Program-made: the position numbers and the translations under genes
Notes under the pieces: model-generated
The model's input: the letters and a program-made list of their open reading frames with translations, nothing else
Databases searched by the model: none
What the model was told of the DNA's origin: nothing
Shown here: positions 34,102 to 43,174 of the stretch, one piece after another
How positions within the stretch are numbered: position 1 is the stretch's first letter
Layout: each line of letters begins with the position of its first letter
Source: Microcaldota archaeon
GTDB lineage: Archaea > Micrarchaeota > Micrarchaeia > Micrarchaeales > CABMGC01
Direction of reading: 5' to 3'
DNA: 64,000 nt
Assembly: GCA_021796225.1 (NCBI GenBank)
Contig: JAJYOL010000001.1
Location: 88,743 to 152,742, forward strand

Positions 34102-34460
34102 TAGTAGTACCTCTCATATTTGACTGTCAGCAGTGCGAGGAACTCCAGCACTATGCCCGCACCGAATAGGATCAGCATCGCCGTGCCGTACGCGCCGCCA
34201 AGCGCCTTCGCGTTTATGGCCCACACCAATGCCACTACGGTAATGATTTCAAACAGGATAAAGAGCGGAAAATAATAAAGATACTCGTTCATGGTGCTTG
34301 TCCTGCTTCCCCTGCTCCCTTCACCGCTCTCGTAATTGTTGTTTTTTACCTGATTTGGCACGCTTCTTCTCCTTGCCAATATGGAAAAAGCCAGCATTGA
34401 CAGAGGCTCAAAGAGCGATAGGATTACGAATACAGCAACCACTATATACGCTTGCGGCAT
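34101..34460 (-). CDS. nuoA: Complex I subunit A
   Basis: 119 residues from ATG 34460 (MPQAYI), three transmembrane helices. The loop NNNYESGEG carries the conserved Cys-region equivalent (here Tyr-Glu-Ser-Gly) and helix 2 has FPLFILFEIITVVA. First gene of the operon; a TATA-like TTAAATTAT about 25 nt upstream would give a nearly leaderless mRNA. Confidence 0.9.
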   Translation of the reverse strand: MPQAYIVVAVFVILSLFEPLSMLAFSILARRRSVPNQVKNNNYESGEGSRGSRTSTMNEYLYYFPLFILFEIITVVALVWAINAKALGGAYGTAMLILFGAGIVLEFLALLTVKYERYY

Positions 34461-34582
34461 GAACAACTATTGGATACATAATTTAATATTGATTTGTAGA
34501 CATAGAGTTTCGTGTTCTTCATACGGAATGCATCCTGCCATTTAGAAAGTTTTATTAGCTGGAGCAGACCTATTCTACAGCA

Positions 34583-34657
34583 GGGCTCGTAACTCAGCTT
34601 GGCTAGAGTGGAAGGCTTTTAACCTTTAAGTCGTGGGTTCAAATCCCACCGGGCCCG
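34583..34657 (+). tRNA. tRNA-Lys (TTT)
   Basis: Hand-folded. Acceptor GGGCTCG/CGGGCCC with discriminator G; D stem ACTC/GAGT; anticodon stem GAAGG/CCTTT around CTTTTAA with anticodon TTT; T arm GTGGG-TTCAAAT-CCCAC. No intron; CCA is not encoded. It lies about 90 nt before lysS on the same strand. Confidence 0.94.
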
Positions 34658-34746
34658 TTTACAGAATATCCCCGCAGCGATTCCTTCTCCCGTGATATTA
34701 TATACTTTTCTCGGGCTATTAACTAACGGCATTTACCGTGATTTGC

Positions 34747-36210
34747 ATGGCAGACGATTCAAAGATGGACAAGCTCAATCGCTTGATAAAAGAAGGGGTA
34801 ACTCCCTATCCTTATTCATACAAGACTACGCACAAGTCCTCTCACATAACTTCTCATTATTCCGAACTTGAAGGCAAGCAGGTAAGCGTTGCAGGGAGGG
34901 TAATGGCCCGAAGAGGAATGGGCAAGTTGTCATTCCTTGATGTTTTCGACAGTGCCGGCAGGATACAGGTGTTGGTGCGCGCAGATTCCGCAGACGAATC
35001 GTCCATGAAGCTTCTCGAATTTCTCGATACCGGTGACATAATAGGAGCCGAAGGTACGGTTGTCAAGACAAAGAAGGGAGAAATCACCGTCGAGGCAAAG
35101 CGGATTACCATGCTTGCAAAGTCGCTGCGCACACTTCCTGAAAAGTTTCACGGCCTTACCGATACCGAATTGAGGTACAGGAAAAGATATCTCGACCTTA
35201 TGGTAAATCAGAACGTCAGAAATTTTCTGTCAACACGCGCTGCAATATTGAAATATTTCAGGGACTTTCTCGATTCCGAAGGATACACGGAATTCGAAAC
35301 TCCCGTCCTGCAGCCGACATACGGTGGAGCAAATGCAAAGCCGTTTACCACCGAGTATGCGGCGCTCAATACGAAAGTCTATTTGAGAATATCGGACGAG
35401 CTCTATCTGAAAAGGCTCATAATAGGCGGGTTTGACAAGGTATATGAGGTATCGAAGGATTTCAGGAATGAAGACATAGATTCGACACACAATCCCGAGT
35501 TCACGCAGATAGAATTCTACGAAGCGTACAAGGATTACGAAGACTTCATGAAACTCACCGAACGCATGGTAAGCGGATTGGTAAAGAAGCTCTTCGGAAG
35601 CTACAAAATAACGTATCAGGGCAGGGAGGTTGATTTTACCCCTCCATTCAAAAGAGTCTACTGGGTAGACGAGCTGAAAAAGAAAACGGGCATAGACATA
35701 ACCGAAATGACCGATGCGGAAGCCGCTTTAATCGCGAAAAAAGAAGGGCTTGAAACCGATATCAAAAACGCATATCACGTTTCCGATAGCCTCTTTGACA
35801 AATACGTCAAACCCGATCTCTGGAACCCTGCATTCGTGGTAGATTTTCCTGCTTATATGTGTCCGCTCACGAAGGACAAGCGCGGCAACCCGAAGCTCAG
35901 CGAAAGATTCGAGTTTTTCATCGCAGGGAAGGAAGTCGGGAATTGCTATTCCGAACTTACCGATCCTATAGAGCAGCGGAAAAAATTCGAAGCGCAGGAT
36001 TCCGCAAGGAAGAAGGGCGATTACGAAATGCCTCCTTCGGACACGGACTTTCTCGAAGCCATAGAATACGGGATGCCCCCTACCGCGGGCATGGGCATAT
36101 CGATAGATAGGCCGGCAATGATACTTACCGATACGGCTTCAATAAAGGAAGTCATCGCTTTTCCTGCAGTGAAGCCGGAAAAGCCTGAAAAGAAAGAAAA
36201 AGAGAAATGA
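34747..36210 (+). CDS. lysS: Lysyl-tRNA synthetase, class II
   Basis: Charges tRNA-Lys. 487 residues from ATG 34747 (MADDSK). N-terminal OB fold anticodon-binding domain (about 45-130, VAGRVMARRGMGKLSFLDV), then the class II core: motif 1 around GYTEFETPVLQP, motif 2 FRNEDIDSTHNPEFTQIEFY, and motif 3 GMGISIDRPAMIL. Many archaea use the unrelated class I enzyme, so a class II enzyme is informative. TATA-like TTATATA at about 34697-34703. Confidence 0.92.
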   Translation: MADDSKMDKLNRLIKEGVTPYPYSYKTTHKSSHITSHYSELEGKQVSVAGRVMARRGMGKLSFLDVFDSAGRIQVLVRADSADESSMKLLEFLDTGDIIGAEGTVVKTKKGEITVEAKRITMLAKSLRTLPEKFHGLTDTELRYRKRYLDLMVNQNVRNFLSTRAAILKYFRDFLDSEGYTEFETPVLQPTYGGANAKPFTTEYAALNTKVYLRISDELYLKRLIIGGFDKVYEVSKDFRNEDIDSTHNPEFTQIEFYEAYKDYEDFMKLTERMVSGLVKKLFGSYKITYQGREVDFTPPFKRVYWVDELKKKTGIDITEMTDAEAALIAKKEGLETDIKNAYHVSDSLFDKYVKPDLWNPAFVVDFPAYMCPLTKDKRGNPKLSERFEFFIAGKEVGNCYSELTDPIEQRKKFEAQDSARKKGDYEMPPSDTDFLEAIEYGMPPTAGMGISIDRPAMILTDTASIKEVIAFPAVKPEKPEKKEKEK

Positions 36211-36264
36211 GCCTGCAAAACAAAACAGCAGGCAAAATAATCCCTAATCAAAACGCGTTTACGT

Positions 36265-37014
36265 TCAGTCGTACTTGAACAATACGCTTACGCTTTCCGT
36301 TACGGTACTCGTTCCCGTGTATATTGTAGGTTCGGAAACACTGCCAAGTGACGAGCCTGCCGTAGAATACAACGGAGTCACCGGATATACATAATATCCA
36401 GATACGGATACGTTGACCGGAGATATCTGAACTCCAGCACCAGCTACGCCGTGCGCCTGGGTTGTCGCATTCTGCATTGCTATCGAAAGTGCCTGTGCGC
36501 TCAATTCTGCAATCTGCGAAGCTGAAAGTTTCGCCTGCACTGAAGAAACGTACGTATTCGGTATCTGAGACAATGCGTCAAGCACGCTTCCCGTATCCGA
36601 AACATTCGGAAGCAATATTCTGACGGTTTCCGTAGCAAGGTATCCCGTAGGCACAGACCCCCACGTTCCATTCACATACGTGTAATTGTATGCTTTCGTA
36701 AGCGAGTAAGAAGTCGTAGATATGCTGCTTAAATTTCCATTGACGTATCCTATCAGCGTTGTATTTATTACGGACATTGTTGCAGACAGGTTATGCGTTG
36801 CCTCCGAAGCGTTGACACCGGTACCGTTTACCTGTATATGCAGCACCTCCTGTGTTGCCGCTGCAGACGCGGATCCCGTGGCGCTTACCAAAATGGTTCT
36901 GCCATTGCCCACATGCGATTGAACACCGCCGTATGTAATGCCATACACCGAAATTACACCTGCCACAATAATCGCAACAATTGCGATTGCGGAGTGCATC
37001 ATATATGTTTTCAT
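36265..37014 (-). CDS. SIMPL-domain (DUF541) secreted protein
   Basis: 249 residues. An N-terminal hydrophobic segment (about 7-27) acts as signal or anchor. The rest fits the SIMPL/DUF541 fold: ILVSATGSASAAATQEVLHIQVN, a Tyr-rich central part, and the late AQALSIAMQNATTQAHGVAGAGV helix typical of the family. The family is periplasmic or surface-exposed in bacteria, with roles in stress; in archaea it is unstudied. It follows lysS convergently. Confidence 0.75.
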   Translation of the reverse strand: MKTYMMHSAIAIVAIIVAGVISVYGITYGGVQSHVGNGRTILVSATGSASAAATQEVLHIQVNGTGVNASEATHNLSATMSVINTTLIGYVNGNLSSISTTSYSLTKAYNYTYVNGTWGSVPTGYLATETVRILLPNVSDTGSVLDALSQIPNTYVSSVQAKLSASQIAELSAQALSIAMQNATTQAHGVAGAGVQISPVNVSVSGYYVYPVTPLYSTAGSSLGSVSEPTIYTGTSTVTESVSVLFKYD

Positions 37015-37061
37015 GATATCACAATATTACTCCAATACTCCTCTTCTTAAATATACATACG

Positions 37062-37943
37062 CTACCTGCACCGCCTTTCAAGTTTTTTCATGACTTCCGG
37101 TATTGCATCTACTATATCGCTTGCCAATATATGGTACCCTTTCTTAGAGTAAAGATAATCTCCTATTTGCGTATGTACGAATGCGCCTGCAATTGCACTT
37201 GAAAAAACATCGCCATTTCCGGATGACAATCCTCCTATGATACCAGAGAGAACGTCGCCGCTTCCCATGGTGGCAAGCGCGGCGGTCTTCGCCCGTATTA
37301 CCTTTACCATTTTGCCATCAGTAACGATCGTATCGTGCCCTTTCAGAAGAATTACCGTTCCAAACCGCAGCGCCGCATTTTTTGCATATCCTACACGTGC
37401 TTTAAGATCTTTTACCGGAAGCGTCTTCCCCGTAATTTTATGAAATTCGTTATCATTTGGTGTAATCAGCAATTTTTCACGCTCCTTTATGCCTTTCAGT
37501 GCACCAATCGCATCGGCATCGACGATTACACACTTTCCAGATTTCACTGCGTGGTTAACTACGCGCGCTATTGCTTTTTCCGTCTCCTTTTCCCGTCCGA
37601 TTCCAGGCCCTATGACTATCGAATCCGCTTTGTCCGCTTCGGATTCAAGCAGCTTGACGGACTTCATGCCTATGGACTTTCCGGGAATGCCTTTTACTAT
37701 TATATCCGGAGACAGTTTTCTTACCGCATCGACTATTTGCTCAGGCACGCATGTTATTGCATAGCCCGAACCCGTTCTCATTGCCGCCAATGTGGAATAA
37801 GCTGCAGTAGAGGCGAGAACCGGCGCGCCATGAAACGTGCCGTTCCCCCCGACGATGAATACTTTTCCATTTTCCCTTTTATTTGAATACGGATCACGTT
37901 TTCTCAATGCATGACAGAAATCCTCGATGCCTGCAATTTCCAT
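37062..37943 (-). CDS. nnrD: ADP/ATP-dependent NAD(P)H-hydrate dehydratase
   Basis: Repairs hydrated NAD(P)H. The 293-residue protein is the C-terminal (YjeF_C, ribokinase-like) domain alone. Motifs: NGKVFIVGGNGTFHGAPVLA, VIGPGIG, TPNDNEF and the catalytic GSGDVLSGIIGGL. The usual fused epimerase domain (NnrE) is absent, so it would have to be elsewhere. Upstream of the UbiA gene on the same strand direction (UbiA is transcribed first). Confidence 0.88.
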   Translation of the reverse strand: MEIAGIEDFCHALRKRDPYSNKRENGKVFIVGGNGTFHGAPVLASTAAYSTLAAMRTGSGYAITCVPEQIVDAVRKLSPDIIVKGIPGKSIGMKSVKLLESEADKADSIVIGPGIGREKETEKAIARVVNHAVKSGKCVIVDADAIGALKGIKEREKLLITPNDNEFHKITGKTLPVKDLKARVGYAKNAALRFGTVILLKGHDTIVTDGKMVKVIRAKTAALATMGSGDVLSGIIGGLSSGNGDVFSSAIAGAFVHTQIGDYLYSKKGYHILASDIVDAIPEVMKKLERRCR

Positions 37944-37987
37944 AACATTCTCATCTATTCAAATCCTTATTAAATGCGCGTGCGATT

Positions 37988-38866
37988 TTACACAATGTGA
38001 CCAAATAATATTCCAATAATCATCAAAATTCCAAACAGTAGTGTAAGGCGGGATATTCTCGCAGGAGCATCGCGTGCAATTTTCTCATGCATCATCTTCC
38101 ATATGCCATATGCGGGATATGCACTGATCAATACGAGCAATGACAGCAGCGGTATCATCTTTAATATCACGAACAGTATGGTGGTAACATAGACTGCAGC
38201 AAGCAGCCCGGAAAAAAGAGCAAGCGAAGAATATTTTCCTATTGCCGTCACGACACTGTGCACGTGTGCTTTTTTGTCTTCATCTATATCCCTAATATTG
38301 TTTGCTATTAATACCAGTGTTATCAACAAACCGATAGGTATTGATACCACTATCGGGATCAAAGACAAGGAACCGCTTTCGGCAAAAAAGGCGCTTTCAA
38401 CTATCAACGGCCCGTATACTAAGAATACTGCCACTTCACCAAGTCCCAATGCCTTGATGCTCTTTTTCCCTATGGTATAGAAATATGCAAATCCTGCCCC
38501 GACGAATCCAAGAATCAGTATCCAATAGCTGCTTTCCATTGCGACATAGAGTCCGCACAGGAGTGCAACAGCGGACATGAAAATAACCGCATACCACAAT
38601 TTTTTAATCGTTATACTTTTTGCAATAAGCGGATGCCATTGGCCTTCCGATGCCGAATCTTTTCGTTTGTCTATTCCGTACTTGAAATCGTATATCTCGT
38701 TTACCACGTTTGCTATGCCGTTAAGCGCTACGACTCCTATGATCATCACAACGTACACGGCAAGATCAAATTTTGGCAGTGCGAGTGCGACTCCCAATGT
38801 TACGGAAACGAAATTCAATGGGAATGACCACGCCCTTATTGCAGCCATCCACTTCAGTACGTCCAT
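37988..38866 (-). CDS. UbiA-family prenyltransferase
   Basis: 292 residues, about nine helices. Both Asp-rich motifs are visible: NEIYDFKYGIDKRKD and the second, NNIRDIDEDKKAH. These enzymes attach isoprenoid chains to aromatic or lipid acceptors. The first motif with a long GIDKRKDSASEGQWHPL loop is MenA-like, so a role in quinone synthesis for the complex I encoded nearby is plausible; an archaeal lipid prenyltransferase is the alternative. Confidence 0.8.
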   Translation of the reverse strand: MDVLKWMAAIRAWSFPLNFVSVTLGVALALPKFDLAVYVVMIIGVVALNGIANVVNEIYDFKYGIDKRKDSASEGQWHPLIAKSITIKKLWYAVIFMSAVALLCGLYVAMESSYWILILGFVGAGFAYFYTIGKKSIKALGLGEVAVFLVYGPLIVESAFFAESGSLSLIPIVVSIPIGLLITLVLIANNIRDIDEDKKAHVHSVVTAIGKYSSLALFSGLLAAVYVTTILFVILKMIPLLSLLVLISAYPAYGIWKMMHEKIARDAPARISRLTLLFGILMIIGILFGHIV

Positions 38867-38952
38867 CGATAAGCTATTGCTGCGTAAGGCTTATGAGCTT
38901 TATCAACCAGAAGCAACAGCATTAAAAACCACATCGTCGGATATTCTGTTGT

Positions 38953-39876
38953 ATGACAAAAAAATGCCGCATTGCAAGGCCCTTTCAAGGTATCTTAATC
39001 TACAATTGTAAATTATGCAAAATACAATCTGCAATGGAATATCTCATGACCTACGGGTGGGCCATACTCGTCATTGCGGTTGTGCTCGGTGTTTTGTACT
39101 CTCTTGGGGTATTTAGTCCTTCCAACTTCGCGCCTAAGGCACAACCAGGAAGCTGCCAAGTTTTCCGTCCGAATGGGCCCGGGACATCTTATGATATTAA
39201 TCTGGAAGGAACTTGTAATGGCGAATTGCCGCAATATGTCGCGCAGTTTGATGGACAAAGTTATGTACAGATGGGGTTTAACATTACTTCATCATTAATT
39301 ACTTCTAGTACTGGCGTTACGGAATCCGCATGGATATATATTTTATCTTTGCCAAATGGGGATCCGACAGTATTTAGCATCAACGACGCACAGTTGGGTT
39401 TAGGAAAAGTAACATCAACTACTGCACAGGTTAGACCATGCGTAGGAAGTGCTTGTCCACTAAGTGTCAATACGATTCCTACTAATCAGTGGGAACAGAT
39501 ATCATATACGTATAATGGGACTACTGGCATAATATATATCAATGGGATTAATCAGGGGACTTTTAGTGCAGGTTCGCTTAGTACCAATGGGGTAGCTTGT
39601 ATAAGTCAAGTTTCTCTCCACACTGCATGCAATGGCGGTTGGCCTTTCGATGGATATATTTCCAATATACAAGCCTACAACACTTCTTTCTCAGCAAATG
39701 AAATATCTATGCTTTACAACGAGGGCATAGGTGGTGCACCAATTAAACCGCAAAATCTCATCGGTTGGTGGCCTCTCAATGGGGATGTTAATGATTACAG
39801 TGGTAATAATAACAATGGGGTTCCAACTAAAGTTTTGTTTATAGGAACATGGCAGAGTGGATATACACCACCGTAA
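38953..39876 (+). CDS. Pilin-like signal plus LamG-domain surface protein (second copy)
   Basis: 307 residues. The start at ATG 38953 is supported by an ATTAAAAAC TATA-like box about 25 nt upstream. A 27-residue basic, Cys-containing leader precedes QSAMEYLMTYGWAILVIAVV, the pilin-type hydrophobic segment. The body ends in NLIGWWPLNGDVNDYSGNN as in the paralogs. More AT-rich in codons than the adjacent copy. Followed 4 nt later by the third copy. Confidence 0.72.
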   Translation: MTKKCRIARPFQGILIYNCKLCKIQSAMEYLMTYGWAILVIAVVLGVLYSLGVFSPSNFAPKAQPGSCQVFRPNGPGTSYDINLEGTCNGELPQYVAQFDGQSYVQMGFNITSSLITSSTGVTESAWIYILSLPNGDPTVFSINDAQLGLGKVTSTTAQVRPCVGSACPLSVNTIPTNQWEQISYTYNGTTGIIYINGINQGTFSAGSLSTNGVACISQVSLHTACNGGWPFDGYISNIQAYNTSFSANEISMLYNEGIGGAPIKPQNLIGWWPLNGDVNDYSGNNNNGVPTKVLFIGTWQSGYTPP

Positions 39877-39880
39877 TGGG

Positions 39881-40795
39881 ATGAATATGAAATCAAGACT
39901 GCAGTCTGCAATGGAATATCTTATGACATATGGTTGGGCCATACTGGTGATAGGAGTAGTTCTTGGTGCATTGTATTATCTGGGGGTTTTCAACCCTGTA
40001 AATCTCGCTCCGCGCGAACATCCTGGATCCTGTTCTGTTTACAGGCCTAACGGGCAATGGAATACAAGTTTCATAGGGCTTACCGGAACATGCAATTCCG
40101 GAATCCCGCAGTACGTTGCGAGTTTCAGCGGAAAAAACGGCTCATATATTTCTCTCGGGAATTCTACTCAACTGAGTCCTGAAAACGGAATAAACGGCGC
40201 AATGACCTTTTGCATGTGGTACAGGATAAATTCCGCTACAGGTTATGACGGACCGATGATAAAAGGGGAATTGGGTCCAAGCAAGGGCAACGCGTGGGAA
40301 TACACGCTGGATCAAAATGGTGCACCAACCTCCTTTACTATATGGAATGGTGCAGGAGTAAATGTTGCCTGGAAGAGTACGGTAAAATCCATGTCCTTGG
40401 TAGAGAAACAATGGCTCTTCTCGTGTTTTACATATAATTATACAGAAAAGTCCGATTATTATTATCTAAACGGAACCGAATATGCCGGTTCGTTTAATTC
40501 ACTGGAAATGGGCTCTGCGGGTTCGGGTCTGCTTATAATAGGACAGGGGGAACACGGTCCATCAAACGTTTCGATATCTAACGTTCAGCTGTACAACAAT
40601 TCTTTGAGTTCTGCAGACATAGGCCAGTTGTATACCGAAGGCATCGGCGGAGCACCAATCGCATTGTCGAGTCTTGTGGGCTGGTGGCCTCTCAACGGAA
40701 ATGCTGATGACTATTCGGGAAATGGGCAAAATGGCGTTGCATACAATGTCACATTTACAGGTGCGTATCTCAGCGGCTATTCGATACCCGGATAA
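39881..40795 (+). CDS. Pilin-like signal plus LamG-domain surface protein (third copy)
   Basis: 304 residues from ATG 39881 (or 39887). A very short leader, MKSRLQSAMEY, then the hydrophobic LMTYGWAILVIGVVLGALYYLGVF. The LamG-like body includes FNVSISNVQLYNNSLSSADIGQLYTEGIGG and SSLVGWWPLNGNADDYSGN. The shared architecture of the three copies suggests a family of cell-surface adhesins carried on pilin-like stems. Confidence 0.75.
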   Translation: MNMKSRLQSAMEYLMTYGWAILVIGVVLGALYYLGVFNPVNLAPREHPGSCSVYRPNGQWNTSFIGLTGTCNSGIPQYVASFSGKNGSYISLGNSTQLSPENGINGAMTFCMWYRINSATGYDGPMIKGELGPSKGNAWEYTLDQNGAPTSFTIWNGAGVNVAWKSTVKSMSLVEKQWLFSCFTYNYTEKSDYYYLNGTEYAGSFNSLEMGSAGSGLLIIGQGEHGPSNVSISNVQLYNNSLSSADIGQLYTEGIGGAPIALSSLVGWWPLNGNADDYSGNGQNGVAYNVTFTGAYLSGYSIPG

Positions 40796-40871
40796 TTTCT
40801 TCAAACAAATGTGCGCAACAATTAAATAATTGCGGACGAATGTACAATATATCTTGAAATCGGTGGGATTT

Positions 40872-41759
40872 GTGGTAAGCAATAAGGAACTGCAAAAAAT
40901 AGCGGAGAAGGAAAGCAGAAACGAACTTACCGATTATACGATATACAAAGAACTTTCACGCGTGAAAGCGCCTGCAAACATACGCGCAACATTTTCCCGG
41001 CTTTCCAGGATGGAGTACACGCACTATTTATTTTGGAAAAAATACTGCACGAATAAGAAAATACGTCCGATAACATTAAAAGTAAAATTCGTGCTGCTTC
41101 TGCGGCACGTTCTGGGTGCGTCATTTGCAATAAAATATCTGGAAGGCGGCGAAACACAGGCGATAGAAAAATACGAACGTCTCAGAAAAGCAGTTCTGAA
41201 AAAGGATATTCCTACCATAAACAAGATAATAAAAGATGAAGAATACCACGAAAGGGCGTTTGCGGAAAAGGTAGAAACCAATTATGTAAAATATGTGTCT
41301 TTCGTAGTCCTTGGGCTTGCCGATGCACTCGTGGAGATAGCCGGAATACATGCCGGTTCGCTTGGCATATACAATTCGACGCTTCTTACGGGGCTTGCGG
41401 GAATAATCGCTGGCGCGGCCGCGTCTCTTTCAATGGCATCAGCGGCATACGCACAAGCAAAACAGGGATTCAAAGGTTCCGCGAAGACCGCCGCACTTTA
41501 TACTGGTTTTTCATATTTCGTCAGCGCGGTTATACTCGCATCGCCATATTTCGTAACCAAGCACATGCTCGCTGCCATAGTGGCAAGCATGGTGTTGGGC
41601 ATGGGGATAATCTATTCGGTCAGCTGGTATAATTCCATACTGTCCGGAAGCAAATTGAGAAAAGATTTCTTCGAACTCGCCGGAATAATGCTGGGTGCAA
41701 CTATAGCGCTGTTCATACTAGGTTTCATCATCAGGCACTTCCTCGGAATTTCCGTCTGA
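40872..41759 (+). CDS. Ferritin-like/VIT1 fusion iron transporter
   Basis: 295 residues from GTG 40872, preceded by GGTGGGAT; the frame is open to a TTG at 40830. N-terminal half (to about residue 130) is a rubrerythrin/ferritin-like four-helix domain with ERLRK, EYHERAF (ExxH) and other Glu residues for iron. C-terminal half is a five-helix VIT1/CCC1 transporter (GLADALVEIAGIHAG...TGLAGIIAGAAASLSMASAAY). Resembles MbfA-type exporters that move Fe or Mn out of the cytosol. TATA-like AATTAAATAATT before it. Confidence 0.82.
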   Translation: MVSNKELQKIAEKESRNELTDYTIYKELSRVKAPANIRATFSRLSRMEYTHYLFWKKYCTNKKIRPITLKVKFVLLLRHVLGASFAIKYLEGGETQAIEKYERLRKAVLKKDIPTINKIIKDEEYHERAFAEKVETNYVKYVSFVVLGLADALVEIAGIHAGSLGIYNSTLLTGLAGIIAGAAASLSMASAAYAQAKQGFKGSAKTAALYTGFSYFVSAVILASPYFVTKHMLAAIVASMVLGMGIIYSVSWYNSILSGSKLRKDFFELAGIMLGATIALFILGFIIRHFLGISV

Positions 41760-41773
41760 GCGTCCTGGAGATT

Positions 41774-42277
41774 TTACGCCTGCAATTTCTTTGCCTTTCT
41801 ACCGCGCTTGTTCTTACTGCCGCCACTTATTTTCGTTTCTTCGTTTATCAGCACAACACTTGCCGTGCCCTTTTTGAAATATCTTGAAAGCGCCCATCCT
41901 ATCAATCCTCCTGCCGTTCCGAGAATTATCGAAAGGACGTCTATTTCCGCAATGTTGACAACGATGTTCTGTTCGAATTCCGCAAGCGTGTTCTGAACCG
42001 TCGCATTGAACGCTATTCCCGTATTGTTCAACGTCGCCGCACTACCGTGAAGGCTGAAAGCGATCATTACTGATATCATGTACCCGATCCAGATCCCTAC
42101 GATTGCACCTATCAATGCGCCTACTATCGCGGAAACCTTCTTGTTGTCTTTCATCAGGTATCCCGCAACCGTGCTTCCAAGCAGCACGCTGAAGAAGCTT
42201 ATTAAAAGTGAGCTAAGCCCTGCGACTATCATACCTATTGCGAATCCCTTTACTATGTTCCTGTTTCTCGTGTTCAT
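41774..42277 (-). CDS. Membrane protein, DUF5518-like
   Basis: 167 residues with four hydrophobic segments, a short Gly-rich G..GAIVGIWIGY helix and a basic C-terminal tail (SKNKRGRKAKKLQA). The GFAIGMIVAGLSSLLIS and GSTVAGYLMKD...GALIGAIVG pattern recalls archaeal DUF5518 proteins. Function unknown. Convergent with the VIT gene. Confidence 0.6.
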   Translation of the reverse strand: MNTRNRNIVKGFAIGMIVAGLSSLLISFFSVLLGSTVAGYLMKDNKKVSAIVGALIGAIVGIWIGYMISVMIAFSLHGSAATLNNTGIAFNATVQNTLAEFEQNIVVNIAEIDVLSIILGTAGGLIGWALSRYFKKGTASVVLINEETKISGGSKNKRGRKAKKLQA

Positions 42278-42360
42278 ACAACCGTCCTACGCCTAACTAT
42301 ATACCCGTCAATCTTTTTAAGGGGCTTGATGCTTGCAAAAGCTTAATATGCTTCCCATGC

Positions 42361-42861
42361 ATGAATTCGAATATCATGCGCTTTGCCAGAAAACTTCCCA
42401 TGCTCTTCGGTTCGATAATATTGGTAGAGCTTCTCGGTTCGATAGGCACCGTGTTTACCGCGCCTGAAATAACGTCATGGTATGCTACCTTGCAAAAACC
42501 GATATTCACTCCTCCTTCATGGGTGTTCGCGCCGGTATGGATAACACTCTTCGCACTTATCGGGATATCGTTATATCTGGTTCTGGAAAAAAGGCAAAGG
42601 CATCAGCGTGCCTTTCGCCTATCCGCCGCGGTCTTTTCAATACAGATGTTCCTTAACATACTGTGGTCTGCCTTATTCTTCGGGCTTCATTCACCGGCGC
42701 TCGGGCTCGCATGCATAATATTCCTGCTGTTTTCCATAGTGGCAATGATTCTTGCATTTCATAAGATATCCCGCGCCTCGGCATTTTTACTGATCCCATA
42801 TCTTTCATGGGTGACTATAGCAACAATCCTAAACCTGTATATACTGCTTCTCAATCCATAG
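42361..42861 (+). CDS. tspO: TspO/MBR (translocator) family protein
   Basis: 166 residues from ATG 42361 (MNSNIMRF). Five hydrophobic helices. TspO signature: WYATLQKPIFTPPSWVFAPVWITLFALIGISLYLV, then FSIQMFLNILWSALFF and PYLSWVTIATILNLYI. TspO binds tetrapyrroles such as haem precursors and takes part in stress responses; in archaea the ligand is not known. Confidence 0.9.
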   Translation: MNSNIMRFARKLPMLFGSIILVELLGSIGTVFTAPEITSWYATLQKPIFTPPSWVFAPVWITLFALIGISLYLVLEKRQRHQRAFRLSAAVFSIQMFLNILWSALFFGLHSPALGLACIIFLLFSIVAMILAFHKISRASAFLLIPYLSWVTIATILNLYILLLNP

Positions 42862-42907
42862 TTGCTGTCTTTTTATTCGTATGCTGTCCAGCCGTAAAAG
42901 GGATAAC

Positions 42908-43081
42908 ATGTCTAACGTAAACGTAAAATCCGTGAAGAACGGGCCGAATCTGATGGTCGTCGATGGGGAAGTGAAGTTTGCGCTGTGCAGATGCGGGCAC
43001 TCGAAAAACAAGCCGTTTTGCGACGGAACGCATGCTTCAGTAAAATTCGAGGCGGAAGAACACGAAACCAAGGTACTGTAA
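42908..43081 (+). CDS. CDGSH iron-sulfur domain protein
   Basis: 57 residues from ATG 42908. The [2Fe-2S] motif CRCGHSKNKPFCDGTH supplies three Cys and one His. Small archaeal/bacterial mitoNEET-like proteins carry redox or Fe-S functions. Located 46 nt after tspO, probably co-transcribed. Confidence 0.92.
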   Translation: MSNVNVKSVKNGPNLMVVDGEVKFALCRCGHSKNKPFCDGTHASVKFEAEEHETKVL

Positions 43082-43116
43082 TTTCCCGATCTACTCATAG
43101 CTCAAGCTGCGTGATG

Positions 43117-43171
43117 TAAAAACAATAAAAGATAAAAGAAAAAAATCAGATGGTCGGAATAATCCCGACCA
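43117..43171 (-). terminator. Hairpin and poly-T terminator
   Basis: Directly after the DUF5679 stop the minus strand has stem TGGTCGG/CCGACCA (43151-43171) followed by ATCTGATTTTTTTC and further T-runs. Likely ends transcription from the DUF5679 gene. Confidence 0.65.
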
Positions 43172-43174
43172 AAA

